DNA of 35,853 nucleotides. Source: a virus. This document shows positions 1 through 7,386 of the stretch, piece by piece. The stretch is from the IMG/VR virus record IMGVR_UViG_3300001846_000178, positions 1 through 35,853 of that record. The stretch is one strand, 5' to 3'. The notes under the pieces are model-generated. The model was not told the origin of the DNA. It worked only from the letters and a program-made list of their open reading frames with translations, and did not search any database. The position numbers and the translations under genes were made by a program. Position 1 is the first letter of the stretch; each line of letters opens with the position of its first letter.

Positions 1-842
1 TTATATTGCTCTGCAAATGTTTCTTTAACAAAATTTGCTTCTTCATATGTAATGCTGCAATCTAGTGTTACACGGCAATATGTTTTCTCTGCTAAAAAGT
101 CACTAGGATTATCAATCAGCTTACTTAGTGGCAGCGTTCTGTATTTTGGAGCATCTGGCCAAGTTATATATTCCATTGTGCCATCCCAATCTAAAATCAT
201 CATACCACGCTCGTCATCCCAAGCATCAGCATAGTTATGTGGGAAAGCATTACCAGTATATACAACGTTTCCACGTTCTTGTCTTTTGTGAAAATGTCCA
301 CTAAAAACCTTATCTGGTCTGTTCAAATCATCAACTTTTAGTCCACCATGATCAGGCATTTGTACAAGTGCATTCATATAAAAACTTGGAAGTTCAAAAT
401 GTCCAAACATATATTTGCAGTCAATCTCTTTTAGCTTGCGCCATTCGTCATCAACTAACCAAGGAATAAACGCTACCCCATCTTCAACAAATGCACCATC
501 ATTTATCATTCTTATATTGTTGTAGTTTGCCACCATAGGCACACTATGTATTTCTCTCTTTTCTCGATAATATAAATCATGATTACCTGTAATCATTATT
601 ACTTCATCAAAGTTATCATTTAGTCTTTCTAAATTACTATGTGTGTAATTAAGTGTGCTAACATTAATACTTGCACGATTATGGTGCCAGTCACCAAGGA
701 AGAAGCATTTTTTAATGCCTCTCTTGTGTGCTTCTTCAATCATCCAAATAATAAATTCTTCACAATCAATGTTGTGTGTTCGTGAGTTATTCTTCATACC
801 AAAATGAATATCAGTAAAGATAACAGCCTTATCAAAGAACAT
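1..842 (-). CDS. 47: gp47-like recombination endonuclease subunit (SbcD/Mre11-type), C-terminus outside window
   Basis: This is the nuclease subunit of the phage gp46/gp47 complex (SbcCD/Mre11-Rad50 type), which resects DNA ends for recombination-dependent replication in the cytoplasm. The reading frame starts at the ATG at 842-840 and is open to the window edge, giving about 280 codons; T4 gp47 has about 339. All metallophosphoesterase motifs are visible: D11-x-H13, G50-D51, G86-N87-H88-D89, then a GHFE and a GHFHK motif near residues 145 and 185. A weak AGGA lies upstream of the start. It is the third gene of the leftward unit after gp55, with 12 bases to the previous gene. The partner gp46 would be expected just beyond the left edge. 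The family call is secure from the ordered motifs. Confidence 0.9.
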   Translation of the reverse strand, partial: MFFDKAVIFTDIHFGMKNNSRTHNIDCEEFIIWMIEEAHKRGIKKCFFLGDWHHNRASINVSTLNYTHSNLERLNDNFDEVIMITGNHDLYYREKREIHSVPMVANYNNIRMINDGAFVEDGVAFIPWLVDDEWRKLKEIDCKYMFGHFELPSFYMNALVQMPDHGGLKVDDLNRPDKVFSGHFHKRQERGNVVYTGNAFPHNYADAWDDERGMMILDWDGTMEYITWPDAPKYRTLPLSKLIDNPSDFLAEKTYCRVTLDCSITYEEANFVKETFAEQY

Positions 843-854
843 ATAAGTTTCCTA

Positions 855-1733
855 TTAGATTTTTTCCACTCGATCGTTAAACCAGTTACGTCTAACTCTA
901 TACGCTTTTTCGTATTTGTCAAGTGCGTCTTGTAAATTTTCGTCGTCAGATATTTCTAGATATTCCAATATCATTTTAACTTTTCTGTAATCAAACCAAA
1001 CTGGATCTCTTATATATAATGCATTAGGATTGTGTGTTAATGTAATATCTAAGTTGTTTGGCTGATGTTTTAGTACCTTATCTTTAATTAATTCTCCAAT
1101 ATCATCTTTTTCTTTTAGTTCAGGATAATCTGTATTATCAAGTAAATAAGAATGTAGCCCCCAATGCATAAAATTAAGTTGCCACATATATACAAGTTTT
1201 CCATTATCAAAATCTTCATGCATTTGTTTATGAAATTTAGCATACCAAATTTCTTTCCATTGGCCTACTTCTTCACCATTAACATACATATGATCGCGCC
1301 ACCAAACTTCACTATCCCTATCTATTTGTTCGTGATCTAAAGGCCTAAAAGCATGGGTAACAACATAATGGAAACAGTCTTCCAAAGGATCCTGATCACA
1401 AATTATTAATTTGTCACAGTCTATTTTTTGATCTGCATATTTTAATTCTCCAAAAAAATTACTCCATACTAGCATGTCATAATCTTTTTCAAACTTTCGC
1501 ATAGGTTCAATTATATCACCGCGAACGTTCTCCATAAGCCTGTGGCATTCAATATATTCATCATCACTACGATTATCTAATATTAATGTAGAGCGTTTAG
1601 GATCTAAATCCTGTCTTTTATCATCAATATGAGGTGCATGATATGATTGGGGACCAATGCCTTCTTTATGACACAACCACCAAGCTATACTATCCTGAGT
1701 GCCATTTTTTGCACCGTATATAACAGTAAACAT
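855..1733 (-). CDS. Uncharacterised 292-residue phage protein between gp55 and gp47
   Basis: I do not recognise this protein. It begins MFTVIYGAKNGTQDS, has no signal peptide or membrane segment, and is rich in Trp, Asp, His and Tyr, so it looks like a soluble globular protein. The first 20 residues could form a beta strand followed by a glycine-rich turn, but there is no proper Walker A motif. The start lies one base past the gp55 stop codon, so the two are almost certainly co-transcribed and translationally coupled. The position between the late sigma factor and the recombination nuclease suggests an early or middle role in DNA or transcription, but that rests on position alone. The coding call is firm because the frame is long and fits its neighbours tightly. 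Confidence 0.85.
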   Translation of the reverse strand: MFTVIYGAKNGTQDSIAWWLCHKEGIGPQSYHAPHIDDKRQDLDPKRSTLILDNRSDDEYIECHRLMENVRGDIIEPMRKFEKDYDMLVWSNFFGELKYADQKIDCDKLIICDQDPLEDCFHYVVTHAFRPLDHEQIDRDSEVWWRDHMYVNGEEVGQWKEIWYAKFHKQMHEDFDNGKLVYMWQLNFMHWGLHSYLLDNTDYPELKEKDDIGELIKDKVLKHQPNNLDITLTHNPNALYIRDPVWFDYRKVKMILEYLEISDDENLQDALDKYEKAYRVRRNWFNDRVEKI

Positions 1734-1734
1734 A

Positions 1735-2601
1735 CTAATCCCTTTTTGCTTCTACTTTTTTATTAATAAGTTCCTGTGCATTTTCCCATTCTGCATTAAA
1801 CAATCTTGTGCTTGATGGATTTAGTCCTTCTTCTTCTAGTAAATCATCTCTGATTTCTTGACTACGTTTTTCTAAATTTAATACACGTGTAAAGCTATTA
1901 TTGATTGCTGCGGTATAATAAGCAAATGGATTAGCACTTTTTGCTTCGTTAAACTGTAATCCAATTTGTGTTAGTTGTAACAATGCCTGTCCACGCATCT
2001 CATCTACGTAAGTGTAACCGCGCCAATTGCTTCTCATACTATAACGTTCACACAATTTCATATACATACTTGCTAAACGATTGTTTGTTTTACCATGAGT
2101 TGTACTAAATGCACCGTTACCTAATCCACCTTCCCAATGACTTCTAGCAACCTCTTCCCAACTTCCATCTTCTTTATAATTGTAATGTTTAAAAGGAGGG
2201 AAGTTACATTTTTCATGATAATCTGCTTCTGTTTTAGGTTTGTTTTTCCTATTCTCTTTAGGCACATGATCAAATGTCATAACACGGATTACAACATCTG
2301 TGCTTGGAATAGTTTCAATATCTACAGCAAAGTCAGCAGCTTTTGGCTTTGTTTTCTTGCCTGTAAGTCCTTGTTCCCAACGCTTAACTTCAGCTTCATG
2401 AGCTGCACGTTGCAATCTTGTAGCACGAGTTTGTCTTGCTAGTTCAATAATTTCTTCGTCTATCTCATCTAAATCATTTACAATTGCATCAAATACTCCG
2501 TACTCATCGTCTTTGATCCAACAGTAAGACATTTTAGAGTTATGTATTTCTTTCAATAAGTCTTTGTTAGTTAAGTAAAATTGTTTAGGGGCTCTGGCCA
2601 T
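1735..2601 (-). CDS. 55: gp55-like sigma factor for late transcription
   Basis: T4-type late sigma factor: it binds host RNA polymerase and recognises the TATAAATA element of late promoters. The recognisable part is the C-terminal half: N173-N-R-L, R190-SNWRGYTYVDEM-202 and N224-PFAYYT-230, which match the conserved gp55 core (T4 has a similar RGYTYRDEM and NPFAYFT region). The N-terminal strand (residues 8-20, YLTNKDLLKEI) also looks like the usual gp55 start. The protein has 288 residues against 185 in T4; the extra length lies mainly between residues about 25 and 170 and in a charged tail after 250. The start is an ATG with AGGAG 6 bases upstream. It is the first gene of the leftward unit, read from a sigma70-type promoter at 2623-2651. 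The C-terminus is charged (KKVEAKRD) and lacks an obvious hydrophobic clamp-binding tail. Confidence 0.9.
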   Translation of the reverse strand: MARAPKQFYLTNKDLLKEIHNSKMSYCWIKDDEYGVFDAIVNDLDEIDEEIIELARQTRATRLQRAAHEAEVKRWEQGLTGKKTKPKAADFAVDIETIPSTDVVIRVMTFDHVPKENRKNKPKTEADYHEKCNFPPFKHYNYKEDGSWEEVARSHWEGGLGNGAFSTTHGKTNNRLASMYMKLCERYSMRSNWRGYTYVDEMRGQALLQLTQIGLQFNEAKSANPFAYYTAAINNSFTRVLNLEKRSQEIRDDLLEEEGLNPSSTRLFNAEWENAQELINKKVEAKRD

Positions 2602-2622
2602 ATATTTCTCCTAGTTACGAAC

Positions 2623-2651
2623 ATTGTATAGTTAACATACACGAAAGTCAA
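2623..2651 (-). promoter_or_regulatory. Sigma70-type promoter for the gp55-ORF292-gp47 unit
   Basis: On the minus strand TTGACT (2651-2646) is followed by a 17-base spacer and TACAAT (2628-2623). Each hexamer matches the sigma70 consensus at five of six positions. Initiation is predicted near 2616, leaving a leader of about 15 bases that carries AGGAG (2612-2608) ahead of the gp55 ATG. A host-sigma promoter fits early or middle expression of the late sigma factor. No experimental start site is known. Confidence 0.7.
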
Positions 2652-2660
2652 TCGATATTT

Positions 2661-2680
2661 CAATAGTATAAATACTATTG
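2661..2680 (+). promoter_or_regulatory. T4-type late promoter TATAAATA inside a perfect inverted repeat
   Basis: TATAAATA at 2667-2674 is an exact match to the T4 late promoter. It is embedded in a perfect inverted repeat, CAATAGTA (2661-2668) and TACTATTG (2673-2680), with a TAAA centre. With the usual spacing, transcription would start near 2680, so the message would begin with GGAG (2680-2683), which is also the ribosome binding site for the ATG at 2691. It faces the virion operon and is the natural target of the adjacent gp55. The repeat is too short and AT-rich for a terminator. Confidence 0.75.
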
Positions 2681-2690
2681 GAGAATATCT

Positions 2691-3296
2691 ATGTTAATTA
2701 ATGAAATTATAAATCTGACTGAAGATGCTAACAATGTTGTAGTTTTCTATGGTGGTCGCTTTCAACCTATGCACCAAGGTCATAGAGATGTTTATAAACA
2801 TCTTGTTCAAAAGTTTGGCGCTTCTAATGTATTTATCGCCACTACTTTTAGCCAAAAAGCTCAAAAAGCTCATGCGGCAGGAGACTTTAGTAGTGATCCT
2901 TTTACTTTTGATGAAAAGAAGCAACTAGCAACAACAATGTTTGGAATACCAGCAGACAAAATTATTAACAGTAATCCTTATAGAAGTGAACCTTCTACTG
3001 TAGGGTTAGATAATACTAAAACAGCATGTGTTTTAGTATTTGGTGCAAAAGATGCAGGACGTTTGGGAGGAGGTTCAGTGCAACCTTTACCAAATGATAT
3101 GAAAAATTTACAACCACATAGTGAAACAATTTACTATTATGAAGCACCACTTATGCAAGGCGGCATGAGTGCAAGTGACTTCCGTGAAACGATGGCAAGT
3201 GATGCATCTCCAGAAGATAAACAAAAAGCATTCCAAAAGTTTTATGGTTCTTTTAATGAAAAGATTTTCAAATTTATTGAGGACAGATTAACATGA
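2691..3296 (+). CDS. Nucleotidyltransferase (HxGH cytidylyl/adenylyltransferase superfamily)
   Basis: Predicted to transfer a nucleotidyl group from an NTP to a small phosphorylated substrate, as in the cytidylyltransferase/NMN adenylyltransferase superfamily. G21-G22-R23-F24-Q25-P26 with H28-x-G-H31 is the signature loop, and M159-SASDFRE-166 matches the C-terminal S/T-x-x-R phosphate-binding motif. With 201 residues it is a single Rossmann-type domain, preceded by a short amphipathic N-terminal segment (residues 1-13). The substrate cannot be read from sequence. It is the first gene behind the late promoter, and its stop overlaps the next start (ATGA), so it is expressed with the baseplate genes, an odd place for a metabolic enzyme. 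A virion-associated or assembly role is possible but unproven. The superfamily call is strong, the substrate unknown. Confidence 0.85.
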   Translation: MLINEIINLTEDANNVVVFYGGRFQPMHQGHRDVYKHLVQKFGASNVFIATTFSQKAQKAHAAGDFSSDPFTFDEKKQLATTMFGIPADKIINSNPYRSEPSTVGLDNTKTACVLVFGAKDAGRLGGGSVQPLPNDMKNLQPHSETIYYYEAPLMQGGMSASDFRETMASDASPEDKQKAFQKFYGSFNEKIFKFIEDRLT

Positions 3297-4021
3297 GCGG
3301 AGGTATAAGCCAAAGTCAAAAAGTGATGCTAGGATTAAAGCAACCAGGAAAGCCATTTGGTTATACTGGTTTATTAGCACCTTTAAGCCAAACTAATGGA
3401 ATTTTGTTTCCTTATACTCCTACTATACAAATGAGCCATAGTGCAAACTACGGTGCTTTTGATATAACGCATGGTATGTATGCGCCTAATTATTATGTAA
3501 ATACACCAGCACCTGTTATTAGTTTAACAGCCATCTTTACAAGTAATACAATAGACGAAGCAAAGTATACTATTGCTAGTTTACATTTTCTAAAGTCTCT
3601 TGTAAAATCAGACTTTGGACAACAGCGAAGAGCTACAGCAGGTACACCACCTCCTATTTGTAAATTTTTTGCATACGGACAAGTTCATGCTGAAAATACA
3701 CCTGTTATTGTAAAAAACTTTGGCTATACCCTTACTGAAGATGTTGACTACGTAAGTATAGGAGTTGACTCTATAAATGAAGGTTTAACAGATGCTGACG
3801 GTTTAGATCGCACAAGTGACTTACCAGAACAGTTTAATGCTGGAACAGAAATAATTGAGGACTTTGACGTAACTTCTAACGGTACAGTTAGTATACCTAC
3901 TCAACTTCTTATGCAGATAGAGTTAGGAGTACAAATGGCTCCTAGTAATGTAAGAAAAGAATTTAACATCAAAAGTTTTGCAAGTGGCGGTAGCTTGTTA
4001 AGCAAAAGAGGATATATCTAA
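3293..4021 (+). CDS. Probable baseplate/tail-tube junction protein (gp48/gp54-like)
   Basis: Virion protein of 242 residues, probably at the junction between baseplate hub and tail tube. The N-terminal part has Gly/Pro-rich segments (GLLAPLSQTNGILFPYTP, residues 26-43), then a beta-rich region (ISLTAIFTSNTIDEAKY, residues about 76-92) and a KSDFGQQRR segment. I associate this pattern with the gp48/gp54 tube-initiator proteins of marine T4-like phages, which carry a tube-like beta domain. T4 gp48 and gp54 are longer (about 364 and 320 residues), so which one it replaces is unclear. The start overlaps the previous stop (ATGA), and its own stop overlaps the gp53 start (TAATG). Context (gp53, hub, gp5, gp25, gp6 downstream) strongly supports a baseplate role. 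Confidence 0.6.
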   Translation: MSGGISQSQKVMLGLKQPGKPFGYTGLLAPLSQTNGILFPYTPTIQMSHSANYGAFDITHGMYAPNYYVNTPAPVISLTAIFTSNTIDEAKYTIASLHFLKSLVKSDFGQQRRATAGTPPPICKFFAYGQVHAENTPVIVKNFGYTLTEDVDYVSIGVDSINEGLTDADGLDRTSDLPEQFNAGTEIIEDFDVTSNGTVSIPTQLLMQIELGVQMAPSNVRKEFNIKSFASGGSLLSKRGYI

Positions 4022-4305
4022 TGACAACTTATAGAACAGATAGTGTATATAGAAATACTGGTGTAGTTAATAACAAGTACTTAGGTATTTGGCAGCCAGG
4101 GTCTTTAGATATAGAAAATACTAACACAGAAGATTTTACTATTACACCAAAATATGAAAATAGACCAGATGTGTTAGCACATGACTTATATGGAAATAGT
4201 AAATTATGGTGGGTGTTTGCTCAGTTTAATCCAGACACTCTTAATGATCCTATAATAGATTTTATATCAGGTTTAAAAATAAAAATACCAACAAGGTTCA
4301 GTTAA
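4021..4305 (+). CDS. 53: gp53-like baseplate wedge protein
   Basis: Small baseplate wedge component of 94 residues. The diagnostic stretch is Y45-E-N-R-P-D-V-L-A then H-D-L-Y-G-N-S-K-L-W-W-V-F, followed by N-P-D-T-L-N-D-P and a terminal F-I-S-G. This 'YE.RPD...DLYG...WWVFA..NP..L.DP' pattern marks the gp53 family, where the protein bolts wedge sectors together. It is about half the length of T4 gp53 (196 residues), as is common in marine relatives that keep only the core domain. It starts at TAATG, overlapping the previous stop by one base, and ends one base before the next ATG. Confidence 0.78.
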   Translation: MTTYRTDSVYRNTGVVNNKYLGIWQPGSLDIENTNTEDFTITPKYENRPDVLAHDLYGNSKLWWVFAQFNPDTLNDPIIDFISGLKIKIPTRFS

Positions 4306-4306
4306 A

Positions 4307-6163
4307 ATGGCAAAAACAGTTCCTGACAATTGGATGAGCAAAGTAGACTCAGGTACATATAAGTTTACTTTATATATTGTAGATAGTGATTTATATAACA
4401 ATCCTGAAATACTTGCAACAAATGATTCAGCTGCATTACAAAGTGGCAAAGCAGTAATTATTGCTGAAAGCGGTGTTACTGGTGCTTATAGTATTGAAAA
4501 TATAATAATACAAAGCACAATTAATCCAGGCGCAAGCACTGGCTTTAGTACACCTTCAGGATTTGTTTTTGAAATTTATGAGCCTTTAGGATTTAGTTTA
4601 CTAGACAGAGTTTTGACAGTAGGAAGAAGAATGGGTAGACCTGTCAACTTTCCTAGTCAAGCATATATATTAAAATTAGAATTTTTAGGAAGAGATCCTA
4701 CTACTGGAGGTAGTGTGAAGTATCCAGGAATATATCTGTATAATTTGCGTATTGCTCAAATAAGAGCAAGTTTAGGTCCTGCAGGCGCCAAATATTTTTG
4801 TGTAGCTAACAGTATAATAAAAGCAAGTCAGGTAGAAACTGTAACTAAAACAGATATCACTGCTAGTGGTATTAATACAGTAGGAACATTTGCTTCCAGT
4901 TTACAAAATGCACTTAATGAAGCAGAGATTAATTTATTAACAGAAGCAGAAAAAAAATCAGGTGTTAAGCCGCAACGAATTTTTAAAGTTGAATTCGATG
5001 ATAGTGCTACTATAAAACAAGATCCCGTTAGAAGGGTTAAACGTTTTGATTTAATAAGTGCGCCATGGGCTGGTACTGCCAATAGTGCAGGAGGAGATAG
5101 CAAGCCTAGTGACATGGATGATGCTGATTTAAGATCCATAACTATAAACAATGAAACACAGCTATCTGCTAAAATTACAGAACTTATAGAATTAAATGTT
5201 CCAAGTTTTAGTACCTATGTAAAGGATGCAAGAGAAAATAGTTTTATTGTACCTAATATATTTGTTACTACAACAGAAAGAACTTTATTAGAGAACGATA
5301 ATAATACAAATAAAGAACGTTTGGAAATAACATTAAAAATACACGTAGGCGGAACATTTACAGTACCTAGAAGCATAGCAGCAGAACAAGAAAAACTTCA
5401 AACAACTCGCAGTATACAAGAACAAAGATTTGATAGCTTACCTATCCTTAAAAAATATAACTATTTGTATACAGGAGAAAATACTGAGATATTGGATTTT
5501 CAACTAGACATTGAACAACTTTTTGTTACAGCACAGTCGCCAGCAGCAGGTATATATTATGCTGACAACAATCAACAATTTACACCTACAAACGCAATTA
5601 AAATTACACAAGACGAAGGCGGTGCAGTATTAAGAACTGAATCACAAGAAAGAGAACGAGCTGGCGGTATATTTTTAAGCGATGTTGAATTAATTAAAAT
5701 AAATGTAAATCAAAGTACAGTATATGATAGAATACCAGCCTCACCGCACAATCAACAAGTAAGCGAAACATTAAACGAAACAGATAGAATTGAATCACAT
5801 ATAGCTGGACAAATGGCAAGACGAGATTCAGATAGTCAGAATTTAAATATGGAAATTAAAGGAGATCCTTTTTGGTGCGGAACACCAGATGCAATTAGGC
5901 CAGGTGCAACCTTAAGTGTAGGCGATGCACTAGGAGGTGATGCAATGATTGGATTTTTAAATTTCCAGGCAAATGAAAAGGATCTATTAATAGATCAAAA
6001 TAGAGGTCCTGTAGATTTAATTAGTACAGGAATATATAAAGTTGTAAAAGTAGAAAGTAAATTTCAGATGGGTCAATTTACACAAACGTTAGAAGGATTC
6101 AAAGATGAACAAACAAACACTTTTTTAACACTAGATCAATTAATTAATATAGAGGTAGATTAA
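4307..6163 (+). CDS. Probable baseplate hub protein (gp27-like position)
   Basis: Large virion protein of 618 residues encoded directly before the gp5 spike, where a hub protein that adapts the spike to the tube is expected. It is rich in beta-forming sequence. The C-terminal part (about residues 505-600) contains NMEIKGDPFWCGTPD, a GATLSVGD turn and IYKVVKVESKF, like hub domains in which a plug-like fold ends in a strand that docks on the spike. An extended middle segment (about 355-375) is charged and may be helical. T4 gp27 has 391 residues, so this is larger, and I cannot prove homology by eye. The start overlaps nothing (one base after gp53), and the stop overlaps the gp5 start (TAATG). 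Confidence 0.5.
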   Translation: MAKTVPDNWMSKVDSGTYKFTLYIVDSDLYNNPEILATNDSAALQSGKAVIIAESGVTGAYSIENIIIQSTINPGASTGFSTPSGFVFEIYEPLGFSLLDRVLTVGRRMGRPVNFPSQAYILKLEFLGRDPTTGGSVKYPGIYLYNLRIAQIRASLGPAGAKYFCVANSIIKASQVETVTKTDITASGINTVGTFASSLQNALNEAEINLLTEAEKKSGVKPQRIFKVEFDDSATIKQDPVRRVKRFDLISAPWAGTANSAGGDSKPSDMDDADLRSITINNETQLSAKITELIELNVPSFSTYVKDARENSFIVPNIFVTTTERTLLENDNNTNKERLEITLKIHVGGTFTVPRSIAAEQEKLQTTRSIQEQRFDSLPILKKYNYLYTGENTEILDFQLDIEQLFVTAQSPAAGIYYADNNQQFTPTNAIKITQDEGGAVLRTESQERERAGGIFLSDVELIKINVNQSTVYDRIPASPHNQQVSETLNETDRIESHIAGQMARRDSDSQNLNMEIKGDPFWCGTPDAIRPGATLSVGDALGGDAMIGFLNFQANEKDLLIDQNRGPVDLISTGIYKVVKVESKFQMGQFTQTLEGFKDEQTNTFLTLDQLINIEVD

Positions 6164-7386
6164 TGGCAGGCAATTATATTAAAACAACAGGCTATAAAGT
6201 AGCAGGACGAGCCAAAGCAGAAAGAGAATATAATGTTCACAATCTTTCTGGAATGTATATTGGTCAGGTTGTTAATAATAGTGATAGTCTTAATACAGGT
6301 AGAATTACAGTTCGTATAAGTGATTTTGGCGGTAAAGAAACAGAACGTGTTTGTTTACTAGCAACTCCTTTTGGAGGGTATACTCCAATTTTAGAATCAG
6401 GCGATGATGAAAAACAGTTTGGATCAGAAGGTGAAACTGATAACGGTGCTCCTAAAAGTTATGGTATGTGGAGTCAGCCACCTGATATTGGTACTAACGT
6501 AGTTGTTATGTTTACACCTAGCATGGAACAAGGTGTGTATATGGGCAGCTTAATTGCAAAAGATAGAAACTATATGATGGGCGGTAATGCAAGTGGCAGC
6601 GCATACTTAGACGGACAAACTACATTAAGCCCTACTAGTGAAAAGAATGCATACGATACAAATGATGCTGATACAAGACCAGCTAATCCTGAAAAATTTT
6701 CTACTCTAATAGAACAAGGCACAGCAGGAGACTTTGTTAGAGGACACAGCCAAAGTAGCGCAAGGAGAGAATCTCCTAGTAAAGTATTTGGCATAACAAC
6801 ACTAGGCGGACACACACTTACACTAGATGACGGCAATGGTTCCAGTCAAAATATTCGAATTAGAACAAAAGGTGGCGCACAAATTTTATTAGATGACAGC
6901 AACGGCTTTATTAATGTTATAAACCAAAACGGCAGTGCTTGGTTTGAATTAGATGCTGAAGGAAGAGTAGACATGTATAGTCAGGGAGGCGTAAGTATTC
7001 ATACTGAAGGCGACTATAACGTACACGCAAAAGGCAGTATTAACATGCAAGCAGACCAAGGTGTAAATTTTAAAAGTACAGGTAGCGAAGGTTTAAAACT
7101 AGAGTCTAGTGTAGGTAGTATTGACATTTATAGTGCTATTGACACTAATATTGAAGTAGCCGCAAACCATCATGTAAAGGTTTCAGGCAATTATATTCAA
7201 ACTGCAGGTAGAATAGATATGAACGGTCCAGCAGCTAATAGTGCTACACTAGCTACTATACAGGCACAAACTGCAAACCAAAATGTATTAACAAGTATCG
7301 CAGGTCGTGTTCCAGAACATCAGCCTTGGTTAGGTAATAGTAGTGTAGAAGAATCATTCACACCAGGTAAAGGAAATGTATCATAA
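6163..7386 (+). CDS. 5: gp5-like baseplate spike (OB fold plus beta-helix, no lysozyme domain)
   Basis: Central cell-puncturing spike of the baseplate. Residues about 29-130 form the N-terminal OB-fold (SGMYIGQVVNN, then GRITVRISDFGG, then PPDIGTNVVVMF and GVYMGSLI). After a linker, residues about 209-355 give the repetitive strands of a triple-stranded beta-helix, with VgrG-like short repeats (GGVSIHTEGDYNVHAKGSI, SSVGSIDIYS). T4 gp5 has 575 residues with a GH24 lysozyme between these two parts; here the linker (about 135-208) is only some 70 residues and contains no lysozyme. A lysozyme-fold protein is encoded by the next gene, which overlaps this one by one base (TAATG). This suggests the activity was moved to a separate polypeptide or lost. 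Confidence 0.9.
   Translation: MAGNYIKTTGYKVAGRAKAEREYNVHNLSGMYIGQVVNNSDSLNTGRITVRISDFGGKETERVCLLATPFGGYTPILESGDDEKQFGSEGETDNGAPKSYGMWSQPPDIGTNVVVMFTPSMEQGVYMGSLIAKDRNYMMGGNASGSAYLDGQTTLSPTSEKNAYDTNDADTRPANPEKFSTLIEQGTAGDFVRGHSQSSARRESPSKVFGITTLGGHTLTLDDGNGSSQNIRIRTKGGAQILLDDSNGFINVINQNGSAWFELDAEGRVDMYSQGGVSIHTEGDYNVHAKGSINMQADQGVNFKSTGSEGLKLESSVGSIDIYSAIDTNIEVAANHHVKVSGNYIQTAGRIDMNGPAANSATLATIQAQTANQNVLTSIAGRVPEHQPWLGNSSVEESFTPGKGNVS

Noticed and set aside
52-234. Plus-strand frame opposite the gp47 gene
   Set aside because: It lies antisense inside a gene with full nuclease motifs, has no ribosome site, and its product resembles no known family.
2137-2442. Plus-strand frame opposite gp55
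   Set aside because: A shadow of the gp55 gene; the product is low-complexity and hydrophobic, as expected of antisense AT-rich DNA.
2661-2680. Inverted repeat read as a terminator
   Set aside because: The stem is 8 pairs, nearly all A-T, with a TAAA loop and no following T run. It contains an exact late promoter, so a regulatory reading fits better.
6163-7386. Hidden lysozyme domain within gp5
   Set aside because: The linker between OB fold and beta-helix is about 70 residues, rich in Asn, Thr and Ser, with no GH24 motif.
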